A stretch of 64,000 nt of DNA from the NCBI GenBank assembly GCA_963281155.1, contig CAUJLY010000006.1, positions 4,216,001 to 4,280,000 of the forward strand. The letters are read 5' to 3'. Source of the stretch: Rhabditophanes sp. KR3021. Lineage: Eukaryota > Nematoda > Chromadorea > Rhabditida > Alloionematidae. Each line of letters opens with the position of its first letter. Position 1 is the stretch's first letter. This document shows positions 36,401-47,496 of the stretch, in pieces. The position numbers and the translations under genes are program-made. Under the pieces are notes generated by a model. It had not been told where the DNA came from. It searched no databases and saw only the letters and a program-made list of their open reading frames with translations.

Positions 36401-37525
36401 TCTAATACAAATGTAAACTCCGCTAGATATCAAGGAAATGAAGTAAATATCAGTTTAAATACAACTACCAGAAGAAGTAGCATTAAACATGATATTGAAG
36501 CAGGTGAACATGTAATTTCTGCCAGAGCTGAACAAAATTCAAGTCAATCAAGTGCGAAAAGTACAATTCGAAACAATTCATTTGCTAATGAAAATGTGGT
36601 TCTTCGAGTTTTACCAGGTGATGAATCGAATTCTGCCAACAAAGTGTATCACTGTATTGAAACAAACCCCTCCGCCACTCATTCAAAGTCCATTATTGTT
36701 GAAACATTACAAGACCATCAAATACCGCATGCTAAGAAAAAACAATCTAGTTGCAGTTCTACTGGCACCGACGAAATATCTAAAGAAATTCACAATGAAA
36801 TGGTTGGGAAGTATGCTATGATTAAAGATCAAAACTTTGTAAGATATCCAATTGATTATGCACATAATATTATTTTTTAGATATTTAAAACCTTGAATGA
36901 AAAGATTAAGGCTCTCAACCGATATTTAGTAACTTGGCCAGAGGAAGAATGGCGATTGAAAGGGGGCACAACAGGATGGGAATATTTCCCTAAAAACAGA
37001 GCATATGGCCAAATTGTTCATGTATGGGTTCCATTTCATCTTGAGCCACTTTATCGTTCGCATGCAGGCACCATTTATTTGGTAATTTTTAAACGATAAA
37101 AACAATTAATTTCATTACTTTATTTGTAGATAAAAATAGTGGACGAACAGCCATCCGACGATCCATTAAATTCCCGAAAGCTAAGTATATCTCTTAATAT
37201 TTCCGAAAAAGTAATGTATGTTCCCATTAATGCCGAAGGAGCCCAAATAATAACAAATGTAGAGGAGTACAAAAAAATAGTTGAAGAGGAAGCCAAACAA
37301 TTGCCAACAGAGGATGAGCCTACAATTAGTATAATTGAGTCCACAACGCCATCTTTAGTATCAGTAAAATATGTAAAGGAAAAACCATCTATAGTTCTTA
37401 GATCTTCAAATGAATCCGGGTTTCCCAAAATCTCTGCAGTTACCTCGTTAACACCTTTATCAGAAAATTCAGACGTCACAATTAACATGCCACAGGAAGA
37501 AAAAGATGAGGAGGGAAAGAGTTAA
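30454..37525 (+). CDS. Pecanex family multi-pass membrane protein (apparent one-base frameshift)
   Basis: Very large ER-type multi-TM protein; in Drosophila pecanex supports Notch signalling. Exons 30454-30759, 30798-32514, 32621-36838, 36881-37081 and 37130-37525 would give about 2278 residues. The N-terminus has GGYYFNP and two helices. A long Ser/acidic region follows, then a second membrane block from about 33060. The conserved C-terminal pecanex domain includes LRMKNPWGIFRDPLLKSKEY, FERNIIYP and a closing block with WPEEEWRLKGGTTGWEYF and VHVWVPFHLEPLYRSHAGT. The frame changes once inside the third exon, at the A-run 34112-34116: LHRTAIFNTEK is followed in the next frame by YSLKDFFCILGIVFGF. 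Removing one A makes the total length divisible by three and the helix continuous. No splice pair repairs it in phase without losing conserved sequence. Confidence 0.9.
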
Positions 37526-39060
37526 TTAATATTTGTATATTATGTGTTTGGATACGAGGTATTTTATAAATACGTATTTAAGTTTTGAATGATAGTAATT
37601 ATATATTTTGAATGTAAATAAATGTTAAGTGAAATTGGGTGTCATTTGTGGTGGATGATGAATTGAACATATGGTAATAAAATTGCTTCCAAATTATATT
37701 GAAATTGCATCCAAATATACTGAAATTGCATCCAAATATACTGAAATTGCTTAATAATTGGGTGTCTTGGGTAATTATTGCAGAATGACCTTGGTTTTTT
37801 TCTTTTTGGTTAGAAATTTTTTTAATTTACTTTTTATGTTGTGAAGAAAGTAATCGAATTATGTATACAAATACGATCTGTCTTTTACAAGCACACATAT
37901 CCAACTAAAAAATTATATTTTGTATTGTATCAGTTTATCTATTTGGACATCCTTTGTAACAGAAAGGAAATCTATTTAGATGCAGCGAGTAATTTTAACT
38001 TAGGCCCATCTCATTATTTTAATTTTAGTTATGTGAAGACAGCAAAAAGATAAAAATTAAATGTAGCGTTTTAGGGAGTTGTACTTTTTATTAAATGTTA
38101 TGCCACATTTAAACTGTATAGATAATATCAAGCCTAGTTTCTTCCACAAACTTAATAAAGTGTGTATATTTTAATACTATATACCAGCAACAACAACAAT
38201 ATTACTATTATCATTCTGCAGACTTTTGGGCGGTTGAATTGCTGTATTTATTTTTAGTTATTTATCACTCTCTATTGGCTCATATAATGTTTTAATGATA
38301 AATAAATGTCAGTAGATTTTTGAGGAATCATTAAACAGAATTGTTGCATTTTAAAATTCTACTTCATCATGTTTATGTCTTTACGATATAATAGTATGTA
38401 TATGGTACGTTATATAACAGCTTTGTTGCCTGAACTAATAAACTAATAAAATGATACAATAATAAAATAAAAAGTGTATCCTTTTGAATAGTGTAAAAAG
38501 TTCTTTTCTCAATATGACTCGCATAATCAAAATGTATAATAAATTTTGCTTAAGATTCTAATTTGTCAGGCAAGATAGTGTGAAAGAAAAATGGCAATTT
38601 CAAAATATACTTAGTATGTATTTATTTACTTAACTACGCTATTATCATTATCCTATTTTGTTTAAATAAACCTCCTTCTATTAGTATTGCATACACAAAG
38701 TGCTTCTAAGTATTAATAATTCATTTGAAACATAACCTTAAAAAATGTATATCCATTTTGCATTCCAACTTCGCGTACGCAATTTATATCACACAATTCC
38801 TATTACTACAACGCATGTATTGTACCCTACGTTAAATTTTACTAATATTTTATTTTCAAAATAAAATTATCAATCTTCCTTTTTTGAAAGTTGTTAATAT
38901 GGCGTTGTTTGTGCTGGCCAGCTAAATACACCCAAATAATTTTTTCGTTTCATTTCATCAACCGCCAATTATTTTGTCACTTTTATGTATATTTAATTTA
39001 TTATATCCTGTCTATATAATTTATGTTCTATTGCATCGAACTCTATTTATTTAGGTAAAG
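37526..39060. other. Intergenic region pecanex to secreted Cys-rich gene
   Basis: Contains the 22-bp repeat at 37680-37750. The remainder is AT-rich with no recognised gene. Confidence 0.6.
37680..37750. repeat. Tandem repeat, 22-23 bp unit, about 3.3 copies
   Basis: The unit AAATTGCATCCAAATATACTGA recurs twice exactly, preceded by a variant copy and followed by a partial one. It lies 155 bp past the pecanex stop, so it would be in or just beyond its 3' UTR. Confidence 0.85.
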
Positions 39061-39946
39061 ATGATTTTTAGACTACTTTTGGTATTTATAATATTTGCTT
39101 CGATTATACAAACGAATGCAGTAGACGAACAAAATCTCAAGCGTGGTTCGATTGAAGAGTTGGAATATGAAAAAAGTCCACTGTTCGCGAAAAATTTAAT
39201 TAATTCCAAAAAACACAAACATGATGAAATCGAATTGAAAAACTTTCCCGTAAGTATTAAGCTATTTATCAAAGACACAGAAACCATTTTTTGATTAATG
39301 ATTTTAGATATTTATCCTTTTGTTCCTTAAAATATATTTTAAACTTTGGACTTATTCATTTTCAGACATTAGCATGCTCCCATTATGCGCAATGCTTGGA
39401 AAGTTTGGAAAATAAACATAGAGAATGCCTAATGCATTCCTCGAATAAACATTCTAAAATTTCAGAACAATCCGAGGAAGCTAAAGTGTGCAAAACAAAG
39501 AAAATCGAATTGAAGAAAAAGTTAGAGGGATTGATACTTAGGAAAATAGAATTAAAAAAAGATTGTATCAATAATGCCCTGAACTCGACTAATCTTCCTT
39601 TGCCAAAAAAACAATACAAAAAGTGTCAAAAGGTTTTTAATAAATACTTAAAAGATGACATGTTAAAGGAGCGAGATTATAAACAAAATAACATTAGCCT
39701 CAACCCAAATATGCTTTTAACCAAAAGAAAGAATTTCAGAGAATTACGAAGATGTAATAAGACTAAGAAATTTTGGCATAAACAATGTATGATTTTAGCT
39801 TCCTGTTGTTCAGAAAGAGACAGGTAAGTGTCAAGCATTTACTTATTTACATATTATTTATGTTTAGATGCTCTAACCAAGTTCCCCTATCACTCTTTGA
39901 AGCCATCAATACGGACCGAAAATCTCTTGCTACAATGAAATGTTAA
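39061..39946 (+). CDS. Secreted Lys/Cys-rich protein, family not recognised
   Basis: Exons 39061-39249, 39366-39823 and 39868-39946 join in phase to 241 residues. The start is a clear signal peptide (MIFRLLLVFIIFASIIQTNA) preceded by ATTTAG two codons upstream. The mature part is strongly basic and has Cys spaced across the chain: LACSHYAQCLESLE, HRECLMHS, AKVCKTKK, KDCINNA, YKKCQKVF, RRCNKT, KQCMILASCC, RCSNQ and a terminal MKC. The first pattern (ACxxYxxCxxxLExxxxEC) and the paired CC look like an all-helical disulfide-stapled extracellular domain. No dibasic-Gly neuropeptide pattern is present. It is convergent with synaptogyrin. Function unknown; a secreted matrix or signalling role would be inference. 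Confidence 0.7.
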
Positions 39947-40378
39947 TCAAAATACTAATCACAGCATTTAAAAAATATTAACCGAAATACAAACCAATGT
40001 TAATCGAAATTTGAATCAAATTGTAAATCAACATGTTGGCATTTATAAACAAGAATAACAACCAATTTGCAGCATTTGTAATACTGCCTTTTCCATAATA
40101 CTATTGCTATCATCCATAATTTTTTAATTGCTTCATAATTAATATCCAGAATTATTTATTTTACAAAAAGGCTATTATTAATAAAAACTTTTGTCAGAAT
40201 ATTATGTTATATAAAATGTTGGATTAAAATATCGGTTAAAAATTAATTTGTATGTATATAAATGAATTAGAAAAATGTAATTTTCACATGCCAGGCTCAA
40301 AAGTCTTAGTTTAACTTAGTTGAGTTATTGTTTTTTTGATTAAATGAAATTGGTAAAAGCCATTTGCTTTTGATGGGA
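39947..40378. other. 3' flanks of the secreted Cys-rich gene and synaptogyrin
   Basis: Convergent genes. The first 100 bp shows a loose AATCAAAT/TTAATCGAAAT repetition. Nothing else seen. Confidence 0.5.
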
Positions 40379-41521
40379 TTAATATCCGGAATGGTATGGA
40401 TTTGTGTCAGCAGCATAATTGGCTGGTGGTGGGTTATTTGTTTGATGGTGCATGCCATTGTAAGTTTGAGGGTCTTGTGGCATGTATTGTTGAGCCATAT
40501 AACCACCAGCATTTCCAATTGCTTGGCCAGGGTAAGTATTACCGTGAATTTGTTGGCCACCGCCCATTGCATTTTGTTGAGGCATATATCCGGTTTGTCC
40601 AGGTGCAGATTGTTGGTAAGAATTAACTGGAACAGGTTTGAAAGACTCAGCTCCTACGGCACCATTGCCGACTGAATCGCCACCATAGCCATAATCGGCA
40701 TTATTGACGATTTCATTAGTTGGCTGGGCTCCATCAAATTCAGTTCCGTCAAAGGTGGCTTGAACTCCTTCTTGATATTTTCTAAAAGCGTAGATGGCGA
40801 GAGCGACCTGGAATATATAAGTTATAAATAAGTAAAATATCAACAAAATATCGATAAACATATGTAATATATGTCAAAAAACTTACCCAAACTAAGAAAG
40901 AGAAAAACGAGAAAAAAACGGCAAATTTGGCACTACGACCGTTGTACTCTTCTTCCAATTCAAGGGAAGCATATTTTGACCACAAGGTAAAAGTGGTAAT
41001 AAGGAAGAGGACGGAAACGACAATTGAACAAATGAGATCAGCGATGACGATTCTTTTGCGAGTTTGGACAGCACTTATTTGTTCATATTTAGCTTCAATA
41101 ATCAAAAATACACCACTAACTACGACTGCAATTGATCCCATAAAAGATCCGAATGAACAAGTTGTGGAAGATCTTTCATAAAGACAAACCAAGTGTCCGG
41201 TAGCAAGGCGATACCAAGCTCCATTTGAAATCAAATACCATATTACCACACTCAAAAGCTACAAAAAACAAATTATAAAGTGTTTATCAGTATTTTATTA
41301 GCATCAACACGACCACAAAATAGTTAATACACAAATAATTTAAAATTTCTTCACAATTAGTTACAAACGATATAAATTTTAAGTATATTTAGATTAACTC
41401 TAAATTATATTTAAATTACCAATGCAGTAATTCTCAAAGCAACAGTCGTTTTCTTAATGAACAGGCCTACATTAAATCCTCCTGAAGTAAGGCTTGATCC
41501 ATATGCTTTAAAATTGTCCAT
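40379..41521 (-). CDS. sng-1: Synaptogyrin (synaptic vesicle MARVEL protein)
   Basis: Four-TM synaptic-vesicle membrane protein. Exons 41521-41420, 41258-40887 and 40807-40379 join in phase to 300 residues. The N-terminus MDNFKAYGSSLTSGGFNVGL is diagnostic. Helix 1 (LRITALLLSVVIWYLIS) spans the first intron. Helix 2 (FGSFMGSIAVVVSGVFLII), helix 3 (IADLICSIVVSVLFLIT) and helix 4 (FAVFFSFFSFLVWVALAIYA) follow, with a cytosolic FRKYQEGVQ just after helix 4 as in other synaptogyrins. The cytosolic tail is long (about 135 residues), Tyr/Gln/Gly/Pro-rich, with repeated GYMPQQ / GGYMAQQY elements, and longer than usual. The gene diverges from the CDC50 gene across about 785 bp, which should hold both promoters. 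Confidence 0.93.
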
Positions 41522-42305
41522 TTTAAGTACTGCTAATAGAAGAAAACTTTTAAATATTTTAAATGGTAGTCGATAATGGCGAAGTAATTCGATGCAGTTA
41601 AATTGTCGATGCTTTATCGGAAAAATTTATAAGACTGAAGGGAAACAGTGCCAAACAAATTTCATTCTCTTACTATTTCCAATATCTTTATGTCTACTGA
41701 ATATATACGAAAATAGATGTATACAATGGCTATTTTAGAATGTGAATTTGGAATATGGAGTTAGAATACGAATTGAAGTATATGAAGTTAGCATGCAATT
41801 GACTTTCCTTTGAAACAAAAAAACAAGGCTTATATAGTTCGTACTCAATTTTTTAAAAGAAATAAAGATATATGTGGCAAAAAAAGAAAGTGATAGGAGA
41901 ATGCAATATATTAAAGTACATTACTTTATCTCCTAAATCGCAAAGTAGGTTTGATAATTTTTTTCAAATGTCAATAAAAAGCTTGGTGTAGACTATACAT
42001 TTAAATAAACATTATATTTACGAAACCATTCATTTTCTCAAAAGAAGGATACAATTTAAAATCTTCTCACACTAACAACACATGCACAAGCCAAGCATGT
42101 TTATTTATAAAATGTAAATATGATTTGATTTTAAATGCTCCTTTTGGTTGATAAGGATTTGATGGTATAGTTAGCTGTGATAGCAAGGCAAATGATGATT
42201 CAAATGGACGCTGGTGTGTTGAACAGCAAACGCAACATCATTTTTAAATATTGCGATACTAATACATACATTTAATAATATATTCACTGGTGCACGACCA
42301 AAAAA
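41522..42305. promoter_or_regulatory. Divergent promoter region of synaptogyrin and CDC50 genes
   Basis: 784 bp separate two start codons on opposite strands, so both upstream control regions must be here. This is inferred from gene arrangement only. No specific motif was identified. Confidence 0.5.
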
Positions 42306-43517
42306 ATGAGAGCTGTAGTAATACCTAAAATTCCTAAACATAAAGGCTTACAAAATAAGCCAAATGGTAAAGGACTGCTTTTTTGGGTGTTAAAATTAAA
42401 ACAAATTTTTTAGAAGCAAAATGGCGTCAGCAGACATTACCATCTTATAGGCCGAAATATCAAATTGCGTGTGTACTTCCAATAATATTTGTTCTATCTG
42501 CTGCCTATCTAGCTATGGCTATTTTTTTGTCTATAGAAGTTAAAGCGAGTAAGATTTATGGTATATTTTTATCAATATTAACTCAACTTTAGTGAAAGAA
42601 ATATCAATTGATTATACTGATTGTGTTAACCTTAGTGATTTGGACTACGACAAAGTTGTTGAGGACACCATGGATTATAGATGGACATTTAGAGCAGCTG
42701 TTCCTGGGGAAAATAATAAAACAATTTGTTTATATCGCCTGCTTTTAAAAGAACCCATGGTTGGAAATATAACATTATTTTATGGTTTAAAAAAATTCCA
42801 TCAAAATTGGAGGAAATATTTTAATGATCGGAGTAATTATCAATTGGAAGGTGAAGTTAGCAATTTAGGGAACTGTGAAAGTTCTACTAGAGATGAACAA
42901 AACAATCCAATTGCACCTTGTGGTAGTGTCGCAAATACTAAATTCAATGACTCATTCAGAATCATATTAACAGATGGGAAAAATATTAGAAAACCACTAC
43001 CTTTGTCAGGTGAAAACATTCTTTATCGTACAGATCGATTAAAAAAATTTAAAAATCCGCCACATGTAGAAGGTAATCTATGTGCTGCATTTAACAACAC
43101 AGCTAAACCTTCGTATTGGGAATTTCCAACTTGTTTAACGGGAGACAATATTACAGGATATGGGTTTGAAAATTTAGATTTTATTGTTTGGATGAAAAGT
43201 GCTGCTTTCCCTATTTTTAGGAAACCGTACCGAACATTGTTGCAAAAACCGAATACCATCTTTGAGAAGGGAATGCCAGTTGGTCTTTATGACGTAAATA
43301 TTGAATATAGTAAGTAAAATAGTATATTTTGTTATCACATATTTTAGATTACCCTGTAATAGATTACAAAGCAACAAAAAAGTTTATAATAGCAACAAAG
43401 GGATTGATACCGACAAAAAATGACTTTTTAACAAATGCATACTTTATGGCATTTGGATTTATCTTTTCAACGGGGTTATTATTAGTTGTTCTCGAGGTTT
43501 GTTTTAAACACTTTTAA
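42306..43517 (+). CDS. CDC50/TMEM30 family flippase beta subunit
   Basis: Chaperone subunit of P4-ATPase phospholipid flippases, needed for their ER exit and activity. Exons 42306-42366, 42414-42548, 42593-43309 and 43348-43517 join in phase to 360 residues. There are two membrane segments, one near the N-terminus (IACVLPIIFVLSAAYLAMAI) and one at the C-terminus (AYFMAFGFIFSTGLLLVVLE), with a large glycosylated ectodomain between. Family motifs are clear: FYGLKKFHQNWRKYF, NPIAPCGSVANTKFNDSF, WMKSAAFPIFRKPYR, LPVGxYD-like PVGLYDV, and NYPVIDYKATKKFIIAT. The ectodomain Cys and several NxT/S sites are present. C. elegans has several paralogues (chat genes); I cannot tell which this is. Confidence 0.93.
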
Positions 43518-43610
43518 AAGAGACCTTTGACATCGTGTATAAATGTAAATTATTATATAATAAGTATCAATAAAAAACTATTCACTAAAAAAATTAAAAA
43601 TATTTTAAGA

Positions 43611-44336
43611 TTATTGTATAAATTGATACTTTCCTCTCAAATCAAAGAACCTGGTTTCGTCACTCAAAGGACTCAAGTTGTTAAAGGTACTTGTAGAAAT
43701 TCCTGTATAGTCAAGACATTCAATATCCAGGTCTCCGTTAGTTCCGATTTCCTCAACCTCATATATTCTTGTATCAGTGCAGCAGAAACATAAGATTAAT
43801 GATATAAGTAGAATAATACAAATAATTATGGTTGCTAATATTATAGATGTATTGTCAAAAAATGATTCCTCCAACAAACGTCTGATTTTTTCTTTTTGAT
43901 CCATTTCTTTCAATTTCTCCTTTTGTTCCTTACTTTCAGTGATATTAACAGCTTGAGGTATAAGATTGCAATATTTCCAACCATCTTTACATTTTTCTAT
44001 ACTAGTAAATGTGTTATAATAGCATTGAGTTTTGAGTCCTCCATCTGATATGCAATTAGCTCTTGTCTCTTCCTTCGATTAATTTTTGTCAATGAAATCG
44101 CAAGTGACTTTTTCAGGATCACAGTCGACTAAATTCCCATTATAGTCAACCATATTATGAATAAGACCATTAAGAAAACAAAATACAGGTACCATGTCTT
44201 CATGAAGATCTTCAGTCGGTAAAATATCTTGTCCATTTGCCTGAAATAACTTGTATATTTAATTTTTGTTATACATACACTGACTTACACTTAAAAAAGG
44301 AACTGCAACAATACTAAATATGTGTACTAGTAACAT
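43611..44336 (-). pseudogene. Type I membrane protein with Cys-rich ectodomain, interrupted by an in-frame TAA
   Basis: Exon 1 (44336-44289) encodes a signal peptide (MLLVHIFSIVAVPFLS). Exon 2 (44240-43611) joins in phase and encodes a Cys-rich ectodomain (FCFLNGL, NLVDCDPEKVTCDF, then ANCISDGGLKTQCYYN, EKCKDGWKYC), one transmembrane helix (IILATIIICIILLISLILCFCC) and a short acidic tail. The Cys spacing recalls three-finger/activin-receptor-type ectodomains, but there is no kinase domain. The same frame is open on both sides of a TAA at 44079-44081, after CDFIDKN. That makes it a nonsense codon rather than an indel. It could be a recent pseudogene, a polymorphism, a sequence error or readthrough. 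The convergent CDC50 gene ends only 93 bp away. Confidence 0.55.
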
Positions 44337-44709
44337 GCCAGCAGTGGTCTGCTATTAAACAATGAATGTATTAAATGCTGACCTAAGGAAAAAGAATGTT
44401 ATAACCAATCAAATAAACGGAATATATTACATATTCATGATGTGCTACTATGTTAATGATATCAATAATGGTGTTTATTTTACGAAAAAATGCCATTAAA
44501 ATAAAAGCCTTTTTTATTATATTTGCTGAATTTAAAAAGTGAAATAGATTAAGTTTATTTGAATTACAAAAATGATTGGCATATGTAACTAACCAAATAT
44601 GAATACAACAAAGTATCATCCAAGCAATTAAGTATAACTCAGTTTAATCCTCTTATGTAGAGTTGGTAGTAATTTAATTTCTTAATCCAATGTAATAATA
44701 TCATTCAAA

Positions 44710-45403
44710 ATGACAATAAAAGCAAGTTTTCAAAATTTTATTTGATTGTGAACGTACTGCATAGTGATATTTTATGCCCTATTTCTGCCTTGAAAAATAT
44801 GAACCGAGCAATTTTCAAACAACTTGGACTAATTTTTCCGTTTTATAGAGACAGTTTCGATGAGAAGTTAACAAATGTCAATGAATGTGTTGCTAATAAT
44901 ATAACTAATATGGCAACTTCTATTACAGAACTATATGTAGCTTCAGGTTTTTTTGATGAGCCTGAAGTATTCAGTTTGAATTAATGCCTACATTTAAGCA
45001 ACTAATTTGCTCCATGTCAAAAAATCTGAAACTATTGAAAATAGAAGGGATAATATTTGATTGGGAAACTGCTGCAAATGATATATCTAATTCGTATCCC
45101 CATTTAAAAAGTCTCAGCATTCAAATAAGAAACTTTCCTGCACATTTTATGTCAACCTCCACAGAAATTCAAGTTTTAGGAGTAAATTGCATTGGAAACT
45201 TAACTAACATCACAATTCCTACTGCTTTAAAACTGTTAATAATAGATTGCGAAAACATTGCTAAGGATTGTCAGTGCAGAAGTAGAATCATGCCACCACA
45301 TAGCAGAATAGAACTTGAGTCAGGAACCAAATATGATAGAGTGGCTCATTTTAAATACTTTAACGATTGGAGTTGGTACGAAAAAAGATTATGGAATTTT
45401 TAA
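44710..45403 (+). pseudogene. LRR-like (possibly F-box type) locus with broken frame
   Basis: Two open segments in different frames, 44742-44984 and 44984-45403, read together as a leucine-rich-repeat-like protein. Segment 1 contains LCPISALKNMNRAIFKQLGL and ITELYVASGFF. Segment 2 has repeat-like lines LKLLKIEGIIFDW, LKSLSIQIRNF, IQVLGVNCIGN and ALKLLIIDCENI. An ATG at 44710 is in yet another frame that closes within 12 codons. A 32-nt in-phase intron (GAA|GTATTC..TTTAAG|CAA) could join the two segments, but the 5' end still fails. The pattern resembles the rapidly evolving nematode F-box/LRR families. Their F-box itself is not clearly visible, so the assignment is tentative. Confidence 0.4.
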
Positions 45404-45627
45404 GCATTCTTTATTACTTATTAAATATTTGAATTTTGCCAACTAATATCCTTTTTATCGTTATTTAAATAAACATTTTGTCCGTAGAAGTAAGATAGAT
45501 AATAACTTACATATTCATATACGGTCGTTGAATTGAAAAAATATATCACTAGAAAATAAGATGCTATTAAAATTGCTCTGGGAATTGTCTTCAAGGTGGA
45601 ATCATTACTTCTTAAATTATCTTTCAT
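45389..45627 (-). CDS. Small single-pass membrane protein, unrecognised
   Basis: The ATG at 45627 follows an acceptor-like ACACCTCCAG directly, which is ideal for trans-splicing. Exon 1 (45627-45511) ends at AT|GTAAGT and joins in phase across a 68-nt intron (acceptor GATATTAG) to exon 2 (45442-45389), giving 56 residues. If the intron is retained the frame closes after 68 residues. The protein has a basic N-terminus (MKDNLRSNDSTLKTIPRA), one membrane helix (ILIASYFLVIYFF) and a short Lys-rich tail. The size and layout would suit a mitochondrial or ER accessory subunit, but no family is recognised. Its 3' end overlaps the end of the opposite-strand LRR-like locus by about 15 bp. Confidence 0.45.
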
Positions 45628-45948
45628 CTGGAGGTGTAAGGTTTAAACCAGTGCCAAATTGATGGTTTATGAATATCCTTCAAGATACATATATTCAGTC
45701 GTTTCCACTAGGAATCATGTTCAGGATACTAGGTATAATAAAAAACTGTTCGAGGTTAAATTTGATATTCGAAATCCTGCAGAAATAACCAGACTTAGCT
45801 GATGATATTCCCTTATTTTTTATTTAAATAAAGAAAATAAAGAAAAATGAATGAAATAATTTATTTTAAATAAACAAGCAGTGGTGAAGAATTTAATAAC
45901 CGTCACAATAGTTAGTGGTTCCATTTAACGACATCATCACGTTTGCAT

Positions 45949-47187
45949 TTAATATGATGGTGGAAGTCTTGGTGGTGGGCATCTAAAATAATAAGTAAAC
46001 ATTATTAGCTTCCAATTAGTTTGAACTTACGAATCACAGTTTCCTTGTTCTCCTTCTGGGCCTCTAGCACCTGGATTTCCTTCAGGCCCTTGTGCTCCGT
46101 CAGGTCCCATTGCTCCTAAAATGTGAGTGAACATTTAGTACATTAAATTTGATGAAAAACATAAAGGCATTTTACAATGTTATGTTAATAGGTTGTTACT
46201 TACCGTCTTCACCCTTTGGTCCGATTGGGCCTTCAGAGTTGCCTCCATCAATTCCAGGAATTCCTTGCGGTCCTTGTGGTCCAGGAGCTCCAACTGGCCC
46301 ACTAAACACAGGATAAATTATAATTTTATTGGTAAACTTACGCTGGTCCGGCAATTCCGTTGACTTGAACAACACGGCCAGGTGCACCAATTGGACCCTT
46401 TGGTCCTGGGCCTCCAATTGGTCCTGCTGGTCCTGGTGGACCTTGTAATCCAGCATCTCCGTTCTTGCCATCAACTCCATCTTTGCCTAAAAATGAATGG
46501 TTGACTGAAATTTAATGAAGTACGTACCGTTAGCTCCTTTGTCTCCCTTAGGTCCCTTGTTTCCTTGTAATCCAATGGCTCCTTGTGGGCCTGGAGGACA
46601 GATTACACATGGGGATGTCAAAATAGCGGAAGGTAGGACTTGTCCGTCTCTTCCGTGATCTCCTTCTCTTCCGGCCAAACCATCTTCACCATCTTGGCCA
46701 GCGTCTCCAGGGCCTCCTGGATTTCCTGGTGGGCCTTGTTGACAAGAACAGCAAGTAGAACCAGATCCAGAGCTGGAACCACCGCTAGAACTTCCAGAAT
46801 TGGCATTGACTCCAGCGGATCCTGAACCGGCTCCTTCGGCATAATGGGCTCCTGAACCTCTGGCGGCTCTTTGGCTTCCTTCTTCTCCGTTGAACCATGG
46901 GGTGCGAACTCCTCTTTTGTCACGGCTCCCTCCTCCAATCAAATTCATCTCTTGCCACATGTCACGACTTCTTGTCTAATAAAAACAAGTTATACATTTA
47001 GCATTGATAATTTTACCTTGCAAAAATCTGATTCTACAATCAAATGACTTTGGAAGTTTTGAACATAACTGTAGAGCATTGGTAGTGTTACAATGGTAAC
47101 AATAACTGCAGCCGTTGAAATGACAATAGCAAAGAAGGCCACACGTTTGGCTTCTCTTTGTTCGGAAGATTCTTTTAACTGATCCAT
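45949..47187 (-). CDS. Cuticle collagen (nematode col family)
   Basis: Secreted structural protein of the cuticle, cross-linked by Cys. Six exons (47187-47017, 46975-46528, 46486-46342, 46301-46204, 46115-46031, 45982-45949) join in phase to 326 residues. The N-terminal domain has the hypodermal-type membrane anchor ([20 protein letters not shown]), then [13 protein letters not shown], a nematode cuticle collagen hallmark. A furin-like site (SRDKR) follows. A Gly/Ser-rich spacer precedes the first Cys cluster ([13 protein letters not shown]). Gly-X-Y blocks are interrupted at [10 protein letters not shown] and at [10 protein letters not shown]. The C-terminus ends with a Cys pair and [15 protein letters not shown]. 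Five introns is rather many for a cuticle collagen of this size. Confidence 0.93.
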
Positions 47188-47496
47188 GCTTCAAGAATAC
47201 AATGAAGTGGTATGATATGATTAAAAACAAAGAGTTGGTTCCTTTTATATTCTTACCAAAACAACTTTTTCTAGAAATGGGAATGCCTTTGGCATCTCAT
47301 TTTACATAATCATTACTAAATTGGGGTCATAATTATTTTCATGATGAATAAAATAATACATATAGTTAGTGTAAGACAAGTTAGGAATAATAAAAATATT
47401 CTTGTTCCAATTACCTATTTCTTGTTTTGATAATCCAAAAATAATTAGTAGTTTGTAAGTTATTATTAAATTTAATTACAAAATTTTACACAAGGT
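47188..47496. other. Collagen upstream region / DEG/ENaC 3' flank
   Basis: 309 bp between two genes on the same strand, with no supported feature. It includes the collagen promoter. Confidence 0.45.

Noticed and set aside
40364..40675. Plus-strand frames of 76-103 codons
   Set aside because: Antisense to the repetitive Gln/Gly/Pro-rich tail of synaptogyrin.
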